Shown piece by piece: positions 15,840 to 23,019 of a stretch of 31,537 nt of DNA (position 1 is its first letter; each line of letters begins with the position of its first letter). The stretch covers positions 1 through 31,537 of the forward strand of contig JBELLU010000016.1 of the NCBI GenBank assembly GCA_042096455.1, given 5' to 3'. Under the pieces are notes generated by a model that saw only the letters and a list, made by a program, of their open reading frames with translations, searched no databases and had not been told where the DNA came from. This DNA comes from UBA7445 sp042096455. Lineage in GTDB: Bacteria > Verrucomicrobiota > Verrucomicrobiia > Opitutales > Coraliomargaritaceae. A program made the translations under genes and the position numbers.

Positions 15840-17128
15840 TGGCGCAATTCGCGGGGCATTTCGGTGTCTTTGAGGCGTTCAATCCTGGCACCGAGGGCGC
15901 TGAGTTTTTGCTCGAAGCGTTCATAGCCGCGGTCGAGGTGGTAAATGCGTTGAATCCAGGTGTCACCGTTTGCGGCGAGGGCCGCGAGGATCAAGGCGGC
16001 GGAGGCGCGGAGGTCCGATGCCATGACGGGTGCTCCTGAAAAAGAAGAGGGGCCTTTAACGATGGCGCTGGGGCCCTCAATCGCGATATCGGCGCCCATG
16101 CGCTGTAATTCCGGCACGTGCATGAAACGGTTGGGGTAGATGCGCTCGGTCATGATTGAGATGCCGTCGGTGATCGCCATGAGGGCGCAGAACTGGGCTT
16201 GCAGGTCGGTGGGAAAACCGGGGTAGGGCAAGGTGATGCAATCGACGGGGCGCAGCTTGCCGTTGTGCGGCAGGACCCGCAGGCCGTCCGCTTCGATCTC
16301 AATCGGGACGCCGGCTTCTTCGAGTTTGTCGAGAAAGGCGCCGAGGAGGTTGGGGGCGATTCCCTTAACGAGGACGTTTCCGTTGGTGATGGCCGCCGCG
16401 ACGACAAATGTTCCCGCCTCAATGCGGTCAGCGATTACCTCGTGTTCACAGCCGTGCAGTTGCTCGACTCCGTGAATGGTGAGTTCGGGGCTGCCGATGC
16501 CCTCAATGCGGGCGCCCATTTTAACGAGGAGGTTGCAGAGATCGACAATTTCCGGTTCACAGGCCGCGCATTCGATGCGGGTTGTGCCGGGGGCGAGGGT
16601 CGCAGCCATCAGAATATTGGCGGTTCCGGTAACGGTGCTGCCGTTGCGACCGCCGAGAAATATGGGGCCGCCACGCATGGCACCCGCCTCGATGTGAACA
16701 TAGCCGCGATCGACGCGCACCTCGCAGTTGAGCTTCGCCAGACCTTTGAGGTGGAGGTCGATGGGGCGCGGGCCGATCACGCAACCCCCGGGAATCGAGA
16801 CCTCCGCACGACGCAAGCGGGCGACCAGCGGGCCGATCAAGCATACCGAGGCACGCATTTTGCGAACGAGTTCGTAAGGGGCAACGTGGGTCAACTGCGT
16901 TGCGGTGACTTCCCAGGTGCCCGGTTCGGGATTTTCGATCTTCGCGCCAACGTGCCTGAGAATTTCAACCATGAAGCGGATGTCGCTCAGGTCGGGCACA
17001 CGGGTCAGTCGAACGGTTTCCCTCGTGAGCAGGCAAGCCGCGAGGAGCGGGAGCGCGGCGTTTTTCGCGCCACCGACTTCAATCGTGCCGCTTAGGGGGC
17101 CGTTGCCGTTGACGCGAAAAACATCCAT
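15833..17128 (-). CDS. murA: UDP-N-acetylglucosamine 1-carboxyvinyltransferase MurA
   Basis: MurA catalyses the first committed step of peptidoglycan synthesis, moving enolpyruvate from PEP to UDP-GlcNAc. The 431-residue protein has the conserved Lys near the N-terminus (GAKNAALPLL), the RASVCLIGPLVAR segment and the active-site loop SIPGGCVIGPRPIDLH with Cys116, the residue attacked by fosfomycin, so a sensitive-type enzyme. PTDLQAQFCAL and the C-terminal LDRGYERFEQKL are also typical. It starts 16 bp after the Arg/Gly-rich gene, behind a hairpin, and probably shares its promoter. Confidence 0.97.
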   Translation of the reverse strand: MDVFRVNGNGPLSGTIEVGGAKNAALPLLAACLLTRETVRLTRVPDLSDIRFMVEILRHVGAKIENPEPGTWEVTATQLTHVAPYELVRKMRASVCLIGPLVARLRRAEVSIPGGCVIGPRPIDLHLKGLAKLNCEVRVDRGYVHIEAGAMRGGPIFLGGRNGSTVTGTANILMAATLAPGTTRIECAACEPEIVDLCNLLVKMGARIEGIGSPELTIHGVEQLHGCEHEVIADRIEAGTFVVAAAITNGNVLVKGIAPNLLGAFLDKLEEAGVPIEIEADGLRVLPHNGKLRPVDCITLPYPGFPTDLQAQFCALMAITDGISIMTERIYPNRFMHVPELQRMGADIAIEGPSAIVKGPSSFSGAPVMASDLRASAALILAALAANGDTWIQRIYHLDRGYERFEQKLSALGARIERLKDTEMPRELRQE

Positions 17129-17137
17129 CGCTTATTA

Positions 17138-17154
17138 CCGGAGTTTAGCTCCGG
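17138..17154 (-). promoter_or_regulatory. Hairpin ahead of murA with the upstream stop codon in its loop
   Basis: CCGGAG-TTTAG-CTCCGG is a perfect 6-bp inverted repeat that ends 9 nt before the murA ATG. The TAA of the upstream gene (17145-17147) lies in the loop. A ribosome finishing the upstream gene would open it, so a role in translational coupling of murA is plausible but untested. Confidence 0.4.
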
Positions 17155-17780
17155 CGTTGAGAGCCTCCGGAATTGCGACCACGTCCACCGCGACTGCGGC
17201 GTCGGTTGCCATTTTCGCCGCGGGGACCGCGGGGACCGCGTGGACCGGAGCCGGAACCCTTCCGTCCACCGCGATGGCTGGCGGGCGGGGTTTTGGGTTC
17301 AAGACCGAAGAGTTTGAGAATGGAAGCGAGTAAACCACCGCTCTTGCGCGGGGTGTTTTTGTTGGATTGTTTGGACGCATTGCCGGATTTCGCGCTGCGC
17401 TCCTGTTGGCGCGCCTGATGGCGGGCATCGCGCTCGGACTTGCGCTGCAAGAGGCGGGTTTCCACGCGTTTGACAGCGGCAAGGGTTGCCTCGGTCGGTT
17501 GGGGATCGGCGCGATTTTCGTCAGCGGCTGGAGTCGCTTCGCGCTGTTTGGCGCGTGGCGGGCGAGGCTTGCTTGGTTCGGCTTGGGGGGTTGGTTCGCC
17601 GCTCAAGCGCTCTCCGCGCAGGGCTTCAGCGGGATCGATCTCGCCGATTGAACCGCTGGGCGCGGCGGCGTGTTCTTTTTTAAAGCCTCCACTGCGACGG
17701 CGGCTGCGGGGCTTGGCATCCGTGCTGGGCGCGTAGTCTTCGGCATTGTTGGTTGGGTTCGTTTCTTCGAATTCAGGCAT
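17145..17780 (-). CDS. Disordered Arg/Gly-rich protein of unknown function
   Basis: I do not recognise a named family. The 211-residue protein begins MPEFEETNPTNNAEDY and is Pro, Lys, Arg and Ser rich with no predicted fold for most of its length. Islands that look conserved are GGFKKEHAA and GSIGEIDPAEALRGERL (31-60), a charged helix (about 97-130, RVETRLLQRKSERDARHQAR) and one short hydrophobic segment (GGLLASILKLFGLEP, 148-162). The end (170-211) is basic and rich in RG: GPRGPRGPRGE, then NRRRSRGGRGRN. This resembles RNA-binding RGG tails. Support for a real gene: a good promoter candidate in front, the same strand as murA 16 bp away, and tight spacing. Antisense plus-strand frames are also open but have no context. 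Confidence 0.7.
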   Translation of the reverse strand: MPEFEETNPTNNAEDYAPSTDAKPRSRRRSGGFKKEHAAAPSGSIGEIDPAEALRGERLSGEPTPQAEPSKPRPPRAKQREATPAADENRADPQPTEATLAAVKRVETRLLQRKSERDARHQARQQERSAKSGNASKQSNKNTPRKSGGLLASILKLFGLEPKTPPASHRGGRKGSGSGPRGPRGPRGENGNRRRSRGGRGRNSGGSQRRS

Positions 17781-17792
17781 CGTATGTATTGT

Positions 17793-17821
17793 TGTATATT
17801 TATTTCTGGTGAGGCAATCAA
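17793..17821 (-). promoter_or_regulatory. Sigma70-type promoter candidate for the RG-rich gene and murA cluster
   Basis: On the minus strand TTGATT (17816-17821) and TATACA (17793-17798) are separated by exactly 17 bp. A start site about 7 nt downstream would fall near 17786, leaving a leader of only about 6 nt before the ATG at 17780, so the first gene may be translated nearly leaderless. It is the clearest promoter of this type in the window. Confidence 0.5.
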
Positions 17822-18071
17822 CGGCGCTCGAACAGTCAAAGCGCGGCTGAGAGGGGGCGGTAGTACATTTAGCAGTATGGAGCTTTATGTAGTTGTCCTG
17901 AAATGGACGGTTTAGAGATGATTTGGAGGCCGCCCCGGGCCAAGATCATCGAATCAAGCGTAGAAAGTAGAGGGGAGAGGCTTCGAGTGGCAAGCGCATA
18001 GTGCGGGTGGGGCGTAAATCTTTCGCCTTCGGGCTTGCGCAGCGCTCAGGGGTCTTTTACACAGGCTAAGT
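17822..18071. other. Divergent intergenic region, no gene recognised
   Basis: About 250 bp lie between the promoter of the leftward cluster and the dUTPase start. I see no tRNA, no SRP/6S/tmRNA signature and no convincing small reading frame. On the plus strand TTGCGC (18035-18040) and TACACA (18058-18063) are 17 bp apart and could serve the dUTPase gene. The -10 match is poor, so confidence is low. Confidence 0.3.
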
Positions 18072-18443
18072 ATGGACAAACTGGAAGAAATTTTTGAACT
18101 GCAGGATGCGTTGAACAAACGGATCGGCGTGAATTTGGACGCCTTGAGCGATGAGGAAAAAGCGAAGTGGGTTTTGCAATATTCGCGTGCGATGCAGCAG
18201 GAACTTGCGGAGCTGATTGATTCCGTGCCTTGGAAATGGTGGGCGAAATACCAGGAATTTGACGAGCAAAACGCGAAGGTGGAGGTGGTGGACCTCTTTC
18301 ATTTTCTTGTTTCTGCGGCTCAGGTGCTCGGTATGACGGCGGAGGATGTCTATGAAGCTTACACCAAGAAGAACAAGGTGAATCACAATCGCCAGGACAG
18401 CGGTTACGATAAAAAGGACGAGTCCGATTCACGTCATATTTAA
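18072..18443 (+). CDS. dUTPase of the dimeric, all-alpha type (MazG superfamily)
   Basis: Dimeric dUTPases hydrolyse dUTP (often also dUDP) to dUMP, keeping uracil out of DNA. The 123-residue protein is all helix. It has MQQELAELIDSVPWKWW (about 43-59) and NAKVEVVDLFHFLVSAAQ (about 67-84), giving the ExxE and ExxD metal-binding pairs of this superfamily. The end KNKVNHNRQDSGY matches the nucleotide-binding tail seen in the family. A related MazG-like pyrophosphatase with other substrates remains possible. It is followed after 18 bp by the CPBP protease on the same strand. Confidence 0.82.
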   Translation: MDKLEEIFELQDALNKRIGVNLDALSDEEKAKWVLQYSRAMQQELAELIDSVPWKWWAKYQEFDEQNAKVEVVDLFHFLVSAAQVLGMTAEDVYEAYTKKNKVNHNRQDSGYDKKDESDSRHI

Positions 18444-18451
18444 AGGAGAGG
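18442..18451 (+). promoter_or_regulatory. Strong ribosome binding site of the CPBP gene
   Basis: AAAGGAGAGG overlaps the dUTPase stop codon and lies 10 nt before the ATG at 18462. It is one of the few clear SD sequences in the window and fixes this start. Confidence 0.7.
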
Positions 18452-18461
18452 CACGCTAGGC

Positions 18462-19073
18462 ATGGACGCGCTCAATGAGAACCCCCTCATGATTTTGGCC
18501 TATGTGGGCATTGCGGCCTACATCCTCCATTTATACCTTGGGGATTTTCGGTTAGAAAAGAGCGGCGAGCCGAACCCGAAGGCGATGCCCGGCGCAAAGA
18601 GTGCGGCCGTCTCGGTGTATTGGCTTGGGGCATTTGGGGCTTTGGTTCTGCTCGGGCTTGAGACCGGCGGTGAAATCGCACTGGGGATCGTGTCCGAACA
18701 AAGTGAGATGCTTTGGTATTTTGTTTTTGCCTCGCTGGGTGCGGGGGTGGTGGAAGAAGTGATTTTCCGCGGCTTTCTCGTGGTGGAGAACAAAGGTCGC
18801 GCCGCATTGGTGGCGAGTTGTGTGGGGTTTTCGCTGATTTTCGCGGTCATTCACGGTCATTTTTGGAGCACGGAGGAGGGTTTTGCATGGACCTTCACCA
18901 CCAAGGCTTGGTTCACAACCGCCCTGCTCTTTGCGAATTCCCTTTGGTTTTACGCCCTGCGCTTCGGGCCGTGGAACCCCACGCGTTCGCTTTTCCCCTG
19001 TATGTTGGCACACGCCGCCAGCAACCTTGGAGTTTTCGCGGTTAAACTCGCCCAAGGTTACGTAATTTTCTAG
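18462..19073 (+). CDS. CPBP family intramembrane metalloprotease
   Basis: CPBP (CAAX protease and bacteriocin-processing) proteins are membrane-embedded glutamic-type proteases. The 203-residue protein has several membrane helices (for example 9-26, 50-66, 84-97, 115-131 and 150-166). The three family motifs are present: Glu98-Glu99-xxx-Arg103 (VVEEVIFRG), His131 in AVIHGHF, and His184-xxx-Asn188 (MLAHAASN). The substrate is unknown; in other bacteria such proteins process prenylated peptides or bacteriocins or confer self-immunity. No bacteriocin gene is visible. Its stop overlaps that of the M3 peptidase head-on. Confidence 0.88.
   Translation: MDALNENPLMILAYVGIAAYILHLYLGDFRLEKSGEPNPKAMPGAKSAAVSVYWLGAFGALVLLGLETGGEIALGIVSEQSEMLWYFVFASLGAGVVEEVIFRGFLVVENKGRAALVASCVGFSLIFAVIHGHFWSTEEGFAWTFTTKAWFTTALLFANSLWFYALRFGPWNPTRSLFPCMLAHAASNLGVFAVKLAQGYVIF
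19023..19059. terminator. Long hairpin at the convergent CPBP/oligopeptidase ends
   Basis: AACCTTGG-AGTTT-tcgcggtt-AAACT-cgc-CCAAGGTT forms two stacked perfect stems (8 bp and 5 bp) with a 3-nt bulge on one side. On the plus strand a short T-run (ATTTTC) follows after a few bases, still inside the CPBP coding region. On the minus strand it starts 10 nt after the oligopeptidase stop. It could end transcription from both sides; on the minus side no T-run follows. Confidence 0.45.
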
Positions 19074-21115
19074 GCGAGCAAACCATCGCGGCGCAGGAGC
19101 GCCTCCGGTTGGGGATCGCGGCCCATGAAGTCGCGGAAGAGTTGGGCGGGATCTTCGGCATCGCCGCGGGCGAGGATTTTTTCGCGGAAGTCGCGACCGG
19201 TTTGGGCGTTGAGGATGCCTTCGTTCTGGAAACGGGTGAAGGCGTCGGCGTCGAGGACCTCCGCCCATTTATAGCTGTAATAACCGGCAGCGTAGCCGGT
19301 GGGGTCGCTGAAGAGATGGCTGAAATTGAAGGTGTTGGGTTTGGGGGTGGTCTTGTAGGTGGGCTGGTATTCCGCGGTCTGGGCCGCGACGAAGGTATCG
19401 GGACCCTCGGAGGACTCCGGCCATACGGTGTGGAGGGCGAGGTCGAGCTTGCCGAGGGCGAGTTGGCGCATGGCGGCGCTCGCTTTGCGGAAATTGCGGG
19501 CGGCCTGCATTTTATCAAAGAGTTCCTCCGGGATGGTTGCGCCGCTCTCGCAGTGGCGGGCAAAGCGGTCGAGGCTGATCCGTTCCCAACACCAATTTTC
19601 CATTATTTGTGAGGGGAGCTCAACGAAATCCCATGCTACGTTGACCCCGTTGAGGGATTTGACCGCCACTTCCCCGCAAAGGTGGTGCAAGAGGTGACCA
19701 AATTCATGAAAGATGGTCTCGACTTCGTAATGGGTGAGGCATGCGGGCTTCCCGTCGATCGCAGGGCTGAGGTTGCCACAGATGAGGCCCAGATGGGGAC
19801 TGCGGGGCTTGCCCGGTTCGCGCTCGCCGGTGATGAGATAATTCATCCAAGCTCCGCCGCGTTTAGATTCCCTCGGGTGCCAGTCCGCATAGAATGCCCC
19901 GAGCATTTCGCCGGAGTCGGCGTCGAACAATTCATAATATTGAACATCGGGGTGCCATGTTTCCGCTTCGCCCGCCTGTACCCGCAGGCCGAAGATTTGC
20001 CCCGCCAGATCAAAGAGGCCGTGGATGACCCGGTCGATTGGGAAGTAGGGGCGCAGGGCTTCTTCGTCGAAGTCATAGCCCGCGCGGCGCTGTTTTTCCG
20101 CCCAGTAGCCGGATTCCCAGGGTTCGAGTGGTTCGATTGCAGCTCCCGTAGACTCGGCTTTGAACGCTTGCAGGGCGCGGGTTTCCTCCTGAAATTGCGA
20201 CCGGATGCGTGCGTGCATGTCCTCTGTGAAGTGGAGCGCGGTGGCGGCGTTTTTAACAATTCTCCGCTCGGTGACAAAATCCGCAAAATGTTGCTTGCCA
20301 AGGATGCCTGCCAGTTGGTGACGCAGCTTCAAAATCTCCGGCACAAGGGCTTGGTTGTCGTGTGGCGCCTCGCGTCCCACTGCCGAGTAGGCGGTCCAGA
20401 CGTTCTTGCGGAGGGTTTCGTCGTCGGCGTAGGTCAATACCGCGATGAGGGACGGCGCCTGCAGGGTAAAGCGCCAGGCAGTGGGTTGCCTCTTCTGGGT
20501 GGCGCTTTGCCGCGCGGCCTCGCGCGCGGAAGTCGGCAGTCCGGAAAGTTGTCCCTCATCGGTGACAAATATTTCCCATGCATTGGTGGCATCGAGGCAA
20601 TTTTCGGAGTATTTTTGGGTGAGTTGGGCAAGCTCTTGTTGGATTTTGCGGACCGCATCCTTTTGCTCCGGTGGCAAATCGGCGCCCTGTTCGCGGAAAT
20701 CGGCGAGGGTTTCCTCGACATGCCGCCTTTGGTGGGGGTGGAGGTTCTGGAGATCGATGCGCTCAGCGGCGGTGCGGAGTCGTTCCCAGATTCCGGTGTT
20801 GAGGGGGATATCTGCGAAGAATTGGGAGACTGCGGGCAACATGGCGTTGTAGGCGGTTCGCAATTCGGGGCTATTGGCGACGCTGTCGAGGTGGCTGACG
20901 AGGGCCCAGGCGTGGTTGAGCGGCTCGGTGGCGGACTCCAGGGCGGCGAAAGATGTTTGGTAGTCCAGCGTTTCATTGGCCTCGAGCGGTTTTGCGAGGG
21001 CATCGATCGCGCTTTGCGCAGCCTTCAGGGCGTATTGGATATCGGGCTCAACCGCTGCAGGGCTGAGGGTGGACCAGGCGATTTTAAAATCCTGTGCGAG
21101 GAAGGGATGTTGCAT
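19070..21115 (-). CDS. prlC: M3 family oligopeptidase A (PrlC-like)
   Basis: Zinc oligopeptidases of family M3 break down short peptides, such as cleaved signal peptides, in the cytoplasm. The 681-residue protein has the normal length. The zinc site is HEFGH at 470-474, with the third ligand Glu499 in NVAWDFVELPSQIMENW. Upstream is AFYADWHPRESKRGGAWM, and near the C-terminus YSYKWAEVLDADAF, both typical of the family. There is no signal peptide. On the minus strand TTGACT (21145-21150) and AACCTA (21122-21127) are 17 bp apart and could be its promoter, with a weak -10. The upstream neighbour is divergent. Confidence 0.95.
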   Translation of the reverse strand: MQHPFLAQDFKIAWSTLSPAAVEPDIQYALKAAQSAIDALAKPLEANETLDYQTSFAALESATEPLNHAWALVSHLDSVANSPELRTAYNAMLPAVSQFFADIPLNTGIWERLRTAAERIDLQNLHPHQRRHVEETLADFREQGADLPPEQKDAVRKIQQELAQLTQKYSENCLDATNAWEIFVTDEGQLSGLPTSAREAARQSATQKRQPTAWRFTLQAPSLIAVLTYADDETLRKNVWTAYSAVGREAPHDNQALVPEILKLRHQLAGILGKQHFADFVTERRIVKNAATALHFTEDMHARIRSQFQEETRALQAFKAESTGAAIEPLEPWESGYWAEKQRRAGYDFDEEALRPYFPIDRVIHGLFDLAGQIFGLRVQAGEAETWHPDVQYYELFDADSGEMLGAFYADWHPRESKRGGAWMNYLITGEREPGKPRSPHLGLICGNLSPAIDGKPACLTHYEVETIFHEFGHLLHHLCGEVAVKSLNGVNVAWDFVELPSQIMENWCWERISLDRFARHCESGATIPEELFDKMQAARNFRKASAAMRQLALGKLDLALHTVWPESSEGPDTFVAAQTAEYQPTYKTTPKPNTFNFSHLFSDPTGYAAGYYSYKWAEVLDADAFTRFQNEGILNAQTGRDFREKILARGDAEDPAQLFRDFMGRDPQPEALLRRDGLLA

Positions 21116-21180
21116 GGAGCTTAGGTTCCGATTGCGGGCGGGGAAGTCAATGCGTTGTGAGCGGTAAAGGTGGAAAAACT

Positions 21181-21209
21181 TTGCAGCACGCGGTCTTGAT
21201 CGGTAGGTT
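21181..21209 (+). promoter_or_regulatory. Weak promoter candidate before the MDR gene
   Basis: TTGCAG (21181-21186) and TAGGTT (21204-21209) are 17 bp apart. A start site would fall at or next to the ATG at 21217, leaving essentially no leader. No SD sequence is visible either. The -10 box is a poor match. Confidence 0.25.
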
Positions 21210-21216
21210 TGTTTGA

Positions 21217-22197
21217 ATGAAAGAACAATTGGCCTTGCGACATCATGAATTTGGAAAAGCGGATGCGGTTTTGCGCTTGGAGTCCATACCGCAGCCCGAA
21301 CCCGGGGCGGGAGAAGTGGGGGTCCGCCTGCTTGCGGCGACGATTAATCCCTCGGATTATGGTCGAATGGATGGGCGTTACGGGGTGTTGCCGGAATTGC
21401 CCGCGGTGGCGGGTCGCGAAGGGGTCGGGGTGATTGAATCGTTGGGAGCGGGGATTGAGGGTGTGGAATGCGGTCAACGGGTTCGCTTCACGGATGCCGG
21501 AGCCTGGCGGGAGTACTGTTGCCTTCCGGTGGAGTCTTTACTTCCGGTGCCGGAGGGCGTGCCTACGGAGCAGGCTGCGATGGCGTTTATCAATCCTCCG
21601 ACCGCCTACTGTTTGTTGCGGCAATTCGTGGATTTGAACGCAGGTGATTGGATTGTTCAGAATGCGGGGAATTCAGCGGTGGGTCTGGCGGTGATTCAGA
21701 TGGCGAAAGCCTTGGGAATACACACGGTGAGTGAGGTGCGTCGGGCGGAATTGATTGAACCGCTGGAGGCGCTGGGTGCGGACCGGGTGGTGCTGGAGGG
21801 TTCCGGTTGGGAGCGCGGGGTTCCTGATTTGACAGAGGGCAAGGGGCTGCGGCTGGCTTTAAATTCGGTGGGCGGGGCGAGTGCGATCGCGCAACTGAAG
21901 GCGCTGGAGGACGGCGCCACACAGGTTACGTTTGGAGGGATGACCCGGGAAGCGGTGCGTTTCCCGACGCGGTATTTGATTTTCAATGACCTACGCTTGG
22001 TCGGTTTCTGGTGGGATGCCTATTGCCGAAAGGCCGGGCGCGGGGCGGTGGAGGCAATCATGGAGGTGGTTTTCGAGATGCAGGCAAAGGGGTCGCTGTC
22101 TTTGCCGATTGCGGGAAAGTATTCGTTTTCTGAATACAAGGAGGCGCTGGCGCATAACCAATCGCCGCGCCTTGGGAAAATTCTCCTGACTCCGTGA
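21217..22197 (+). CDS. MDR-superfamily oxidoreductase, enoyl thioester reductase (MECR/ETR)-like
   Basis: Medium-chain dehydrogenase/reductase of 326 residues without catalytic zinc ligands. The N-terminal half has ATINPSDYGRMDGRYGVLPELPAVAGREGVGVIES, close to the trans-2-enoyl thioester reductase (MECR/ETR1) group. The Rossmann part has DWIVQNAGNSAVGLAVIQMAKALG with the nucleotide-binding loop. NADPH is the likely cofactor. The substrate could be an enoyl-ACP/CoA or a quinone and cannot be settled here. It opens a four-gene rightward run and ends 53 bp before the lipoprotein start. Confidence 0.85.
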   Translation: MKEQLALRHHEFGKADAVLRLESIPQPEPGAGEVGVRLLAATINPSDYGRMDGRYGVLPELPAVAGREGVGVIESLGAGIEGVECGQRVRFTDAGAWREYCCLPVESLLPVPEGVPTEQAAMAFINPPTAYCLLRQFVDLNAGDWIVQNAGNSAVGLAVIQMAKALGIHTVSEVRRAELIEPLEALGADRVVLEGSGWERGVPDLTEGKGLRLALNSVGGASAIAQLKALEDGATQVTFGGMTREAVRFPTRYLIFNDLRLVGFWWDAYCRKAGRGAVEAIMEVVFEMQAKGSLSLPIAGKYSFSEYKEALAHNQSPRLGKILLTP

Positions 22198-22250
22198 GGA
22201 AGATCGGCATTGGGGATTGTGTTTCTGCAGAAGTGAGCGAAAGTAAGGGT

Positions 22251-23012
22251 ATGATGCGGCTGGTTCACTTGCTTTTAATATTCTTTCTTTTGTTTGGAAT
22301 AATCTCCTGCAAACCCTCTTCGTTGGAAGTGGTGGGTGAGACCGATGAGAAGCAATACCAGTTGGCAAAGAGTTATCAGTCGCAGGGTCGAACCGACGAG
22401 GCTTTAAGCGCGTTTCTGCGGGTGATTGACGCGCGTCGCGATGCCCCGGAATCGCATTTTGAGGCGGGCTATATCTATCTTGAATCCCTCAAGGATCCCA
22501 TCAGTGCGATCTATCATTTGAAGCGCTATCTGCAATTAAAGCCCGGTTCGCCGCAGGCGGTGCAAGTCGGGCAGTTGATTGAGACTGCCGAAAAGGAATT
22601 CGCGCGGCAACTGCCTGCGGGGCCTTACGAGGCGGAGCTGGATCAGGTGGATATGTTGGAATTATTGAAGGGTTTGAGGGCAGAAAACGAGCGCCTGAAG
22701 CGGGCTCTTATGGCGGCAGAACAGCGCTTGGGTCAGTATGAGGGCATGGTGAGCGGGGCGCGGCGCGCGACTTCCGCGACGGAGAGTTATGCGGCGCTGA
22801 CCCCTGATCCGCAGGTTCGACGGGCGGAGAGCGAGCCGGAACCGGCGGATGTTCCCCGCACGTATAAGGTGCAGTCAGGAGATACCTTGAGCCGAATCAG
22901 TCAGCGATTTTACGGGACCCCGAATCGGTATCAGGATATTTATCAGGCCAATCGCGATCGAATGGCGAGTGAGAATGCCCTGCGGGTCGGGCAAGAGCTC
23001 CGCATTCCCTGA
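22251..23012 (+). CDS. LysM-domain lipoprotein with TPR-like repeats
   Basis: From the ATG at 22251 the protein has 253 residues and a lipoprotein signal: MMRLVHLLLIFFLLFGIIS before Cys20. After it come TPR-like helices (about 33-100, YQLAKSYQSQGRTDEALSAF and SHFEAGYIYLESLKDP), a coiled coil (about 128-165) and a C-terminal LysM domain (about 204-253, YKVQSGDTLSRISQRFYG) that binds peptidoglycan glycan strands. It should be anchored in a membrane by its lipid and reach the wall. An upstream start at 22194 would overlap the MDR gene and spoil the signal peptide. The desulfurase start is 7 bp downstream. Confidence 0.85.
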   Translation: MMRLVHLLLIFFLLFGIISCKPSSLEVVGETDEKQYQLAKSYQSQGRTDEALSAFLRVIDARRDAPESHFEAGYIYLESLKDPISAIYHLKRYLQLKPGSPQAVQVGQLIETAEKEFARQLPAGPYEAELDQVDMLELLKGLRAENERLKRALMAAEQRLGQYEGMVSGARRATSATESYAALTPDPQVRRAESEPEPADVPRTYKVQSGDTLSRISQRFYGTPNRYQDIYQANRDRMASENALRVGQELRIP

Positions 23013-23019
23013 GTTTGAG

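Noticed and set aside
17367..17736. Plus-strand open frames opposite the RG-rich gene
   Set aside because: They are Arg/Ala/Gly-rich shadows of a GC-rich low-complexity gene, without promoter, ribosome site or context.
17822..18071. Possible small RNA gene or tRNA in the divergent gap
   Set aside because: No cloverleaf, no SRP/6S/tmRNA signature and no strong long stem was found.
19682..21124. A 480-codon plus-strand frame opposite the oligopeptidase
   Set aside because: Same reason: antisense to a clear M3 peptidase, with no recognisable domain or own ribosome site.
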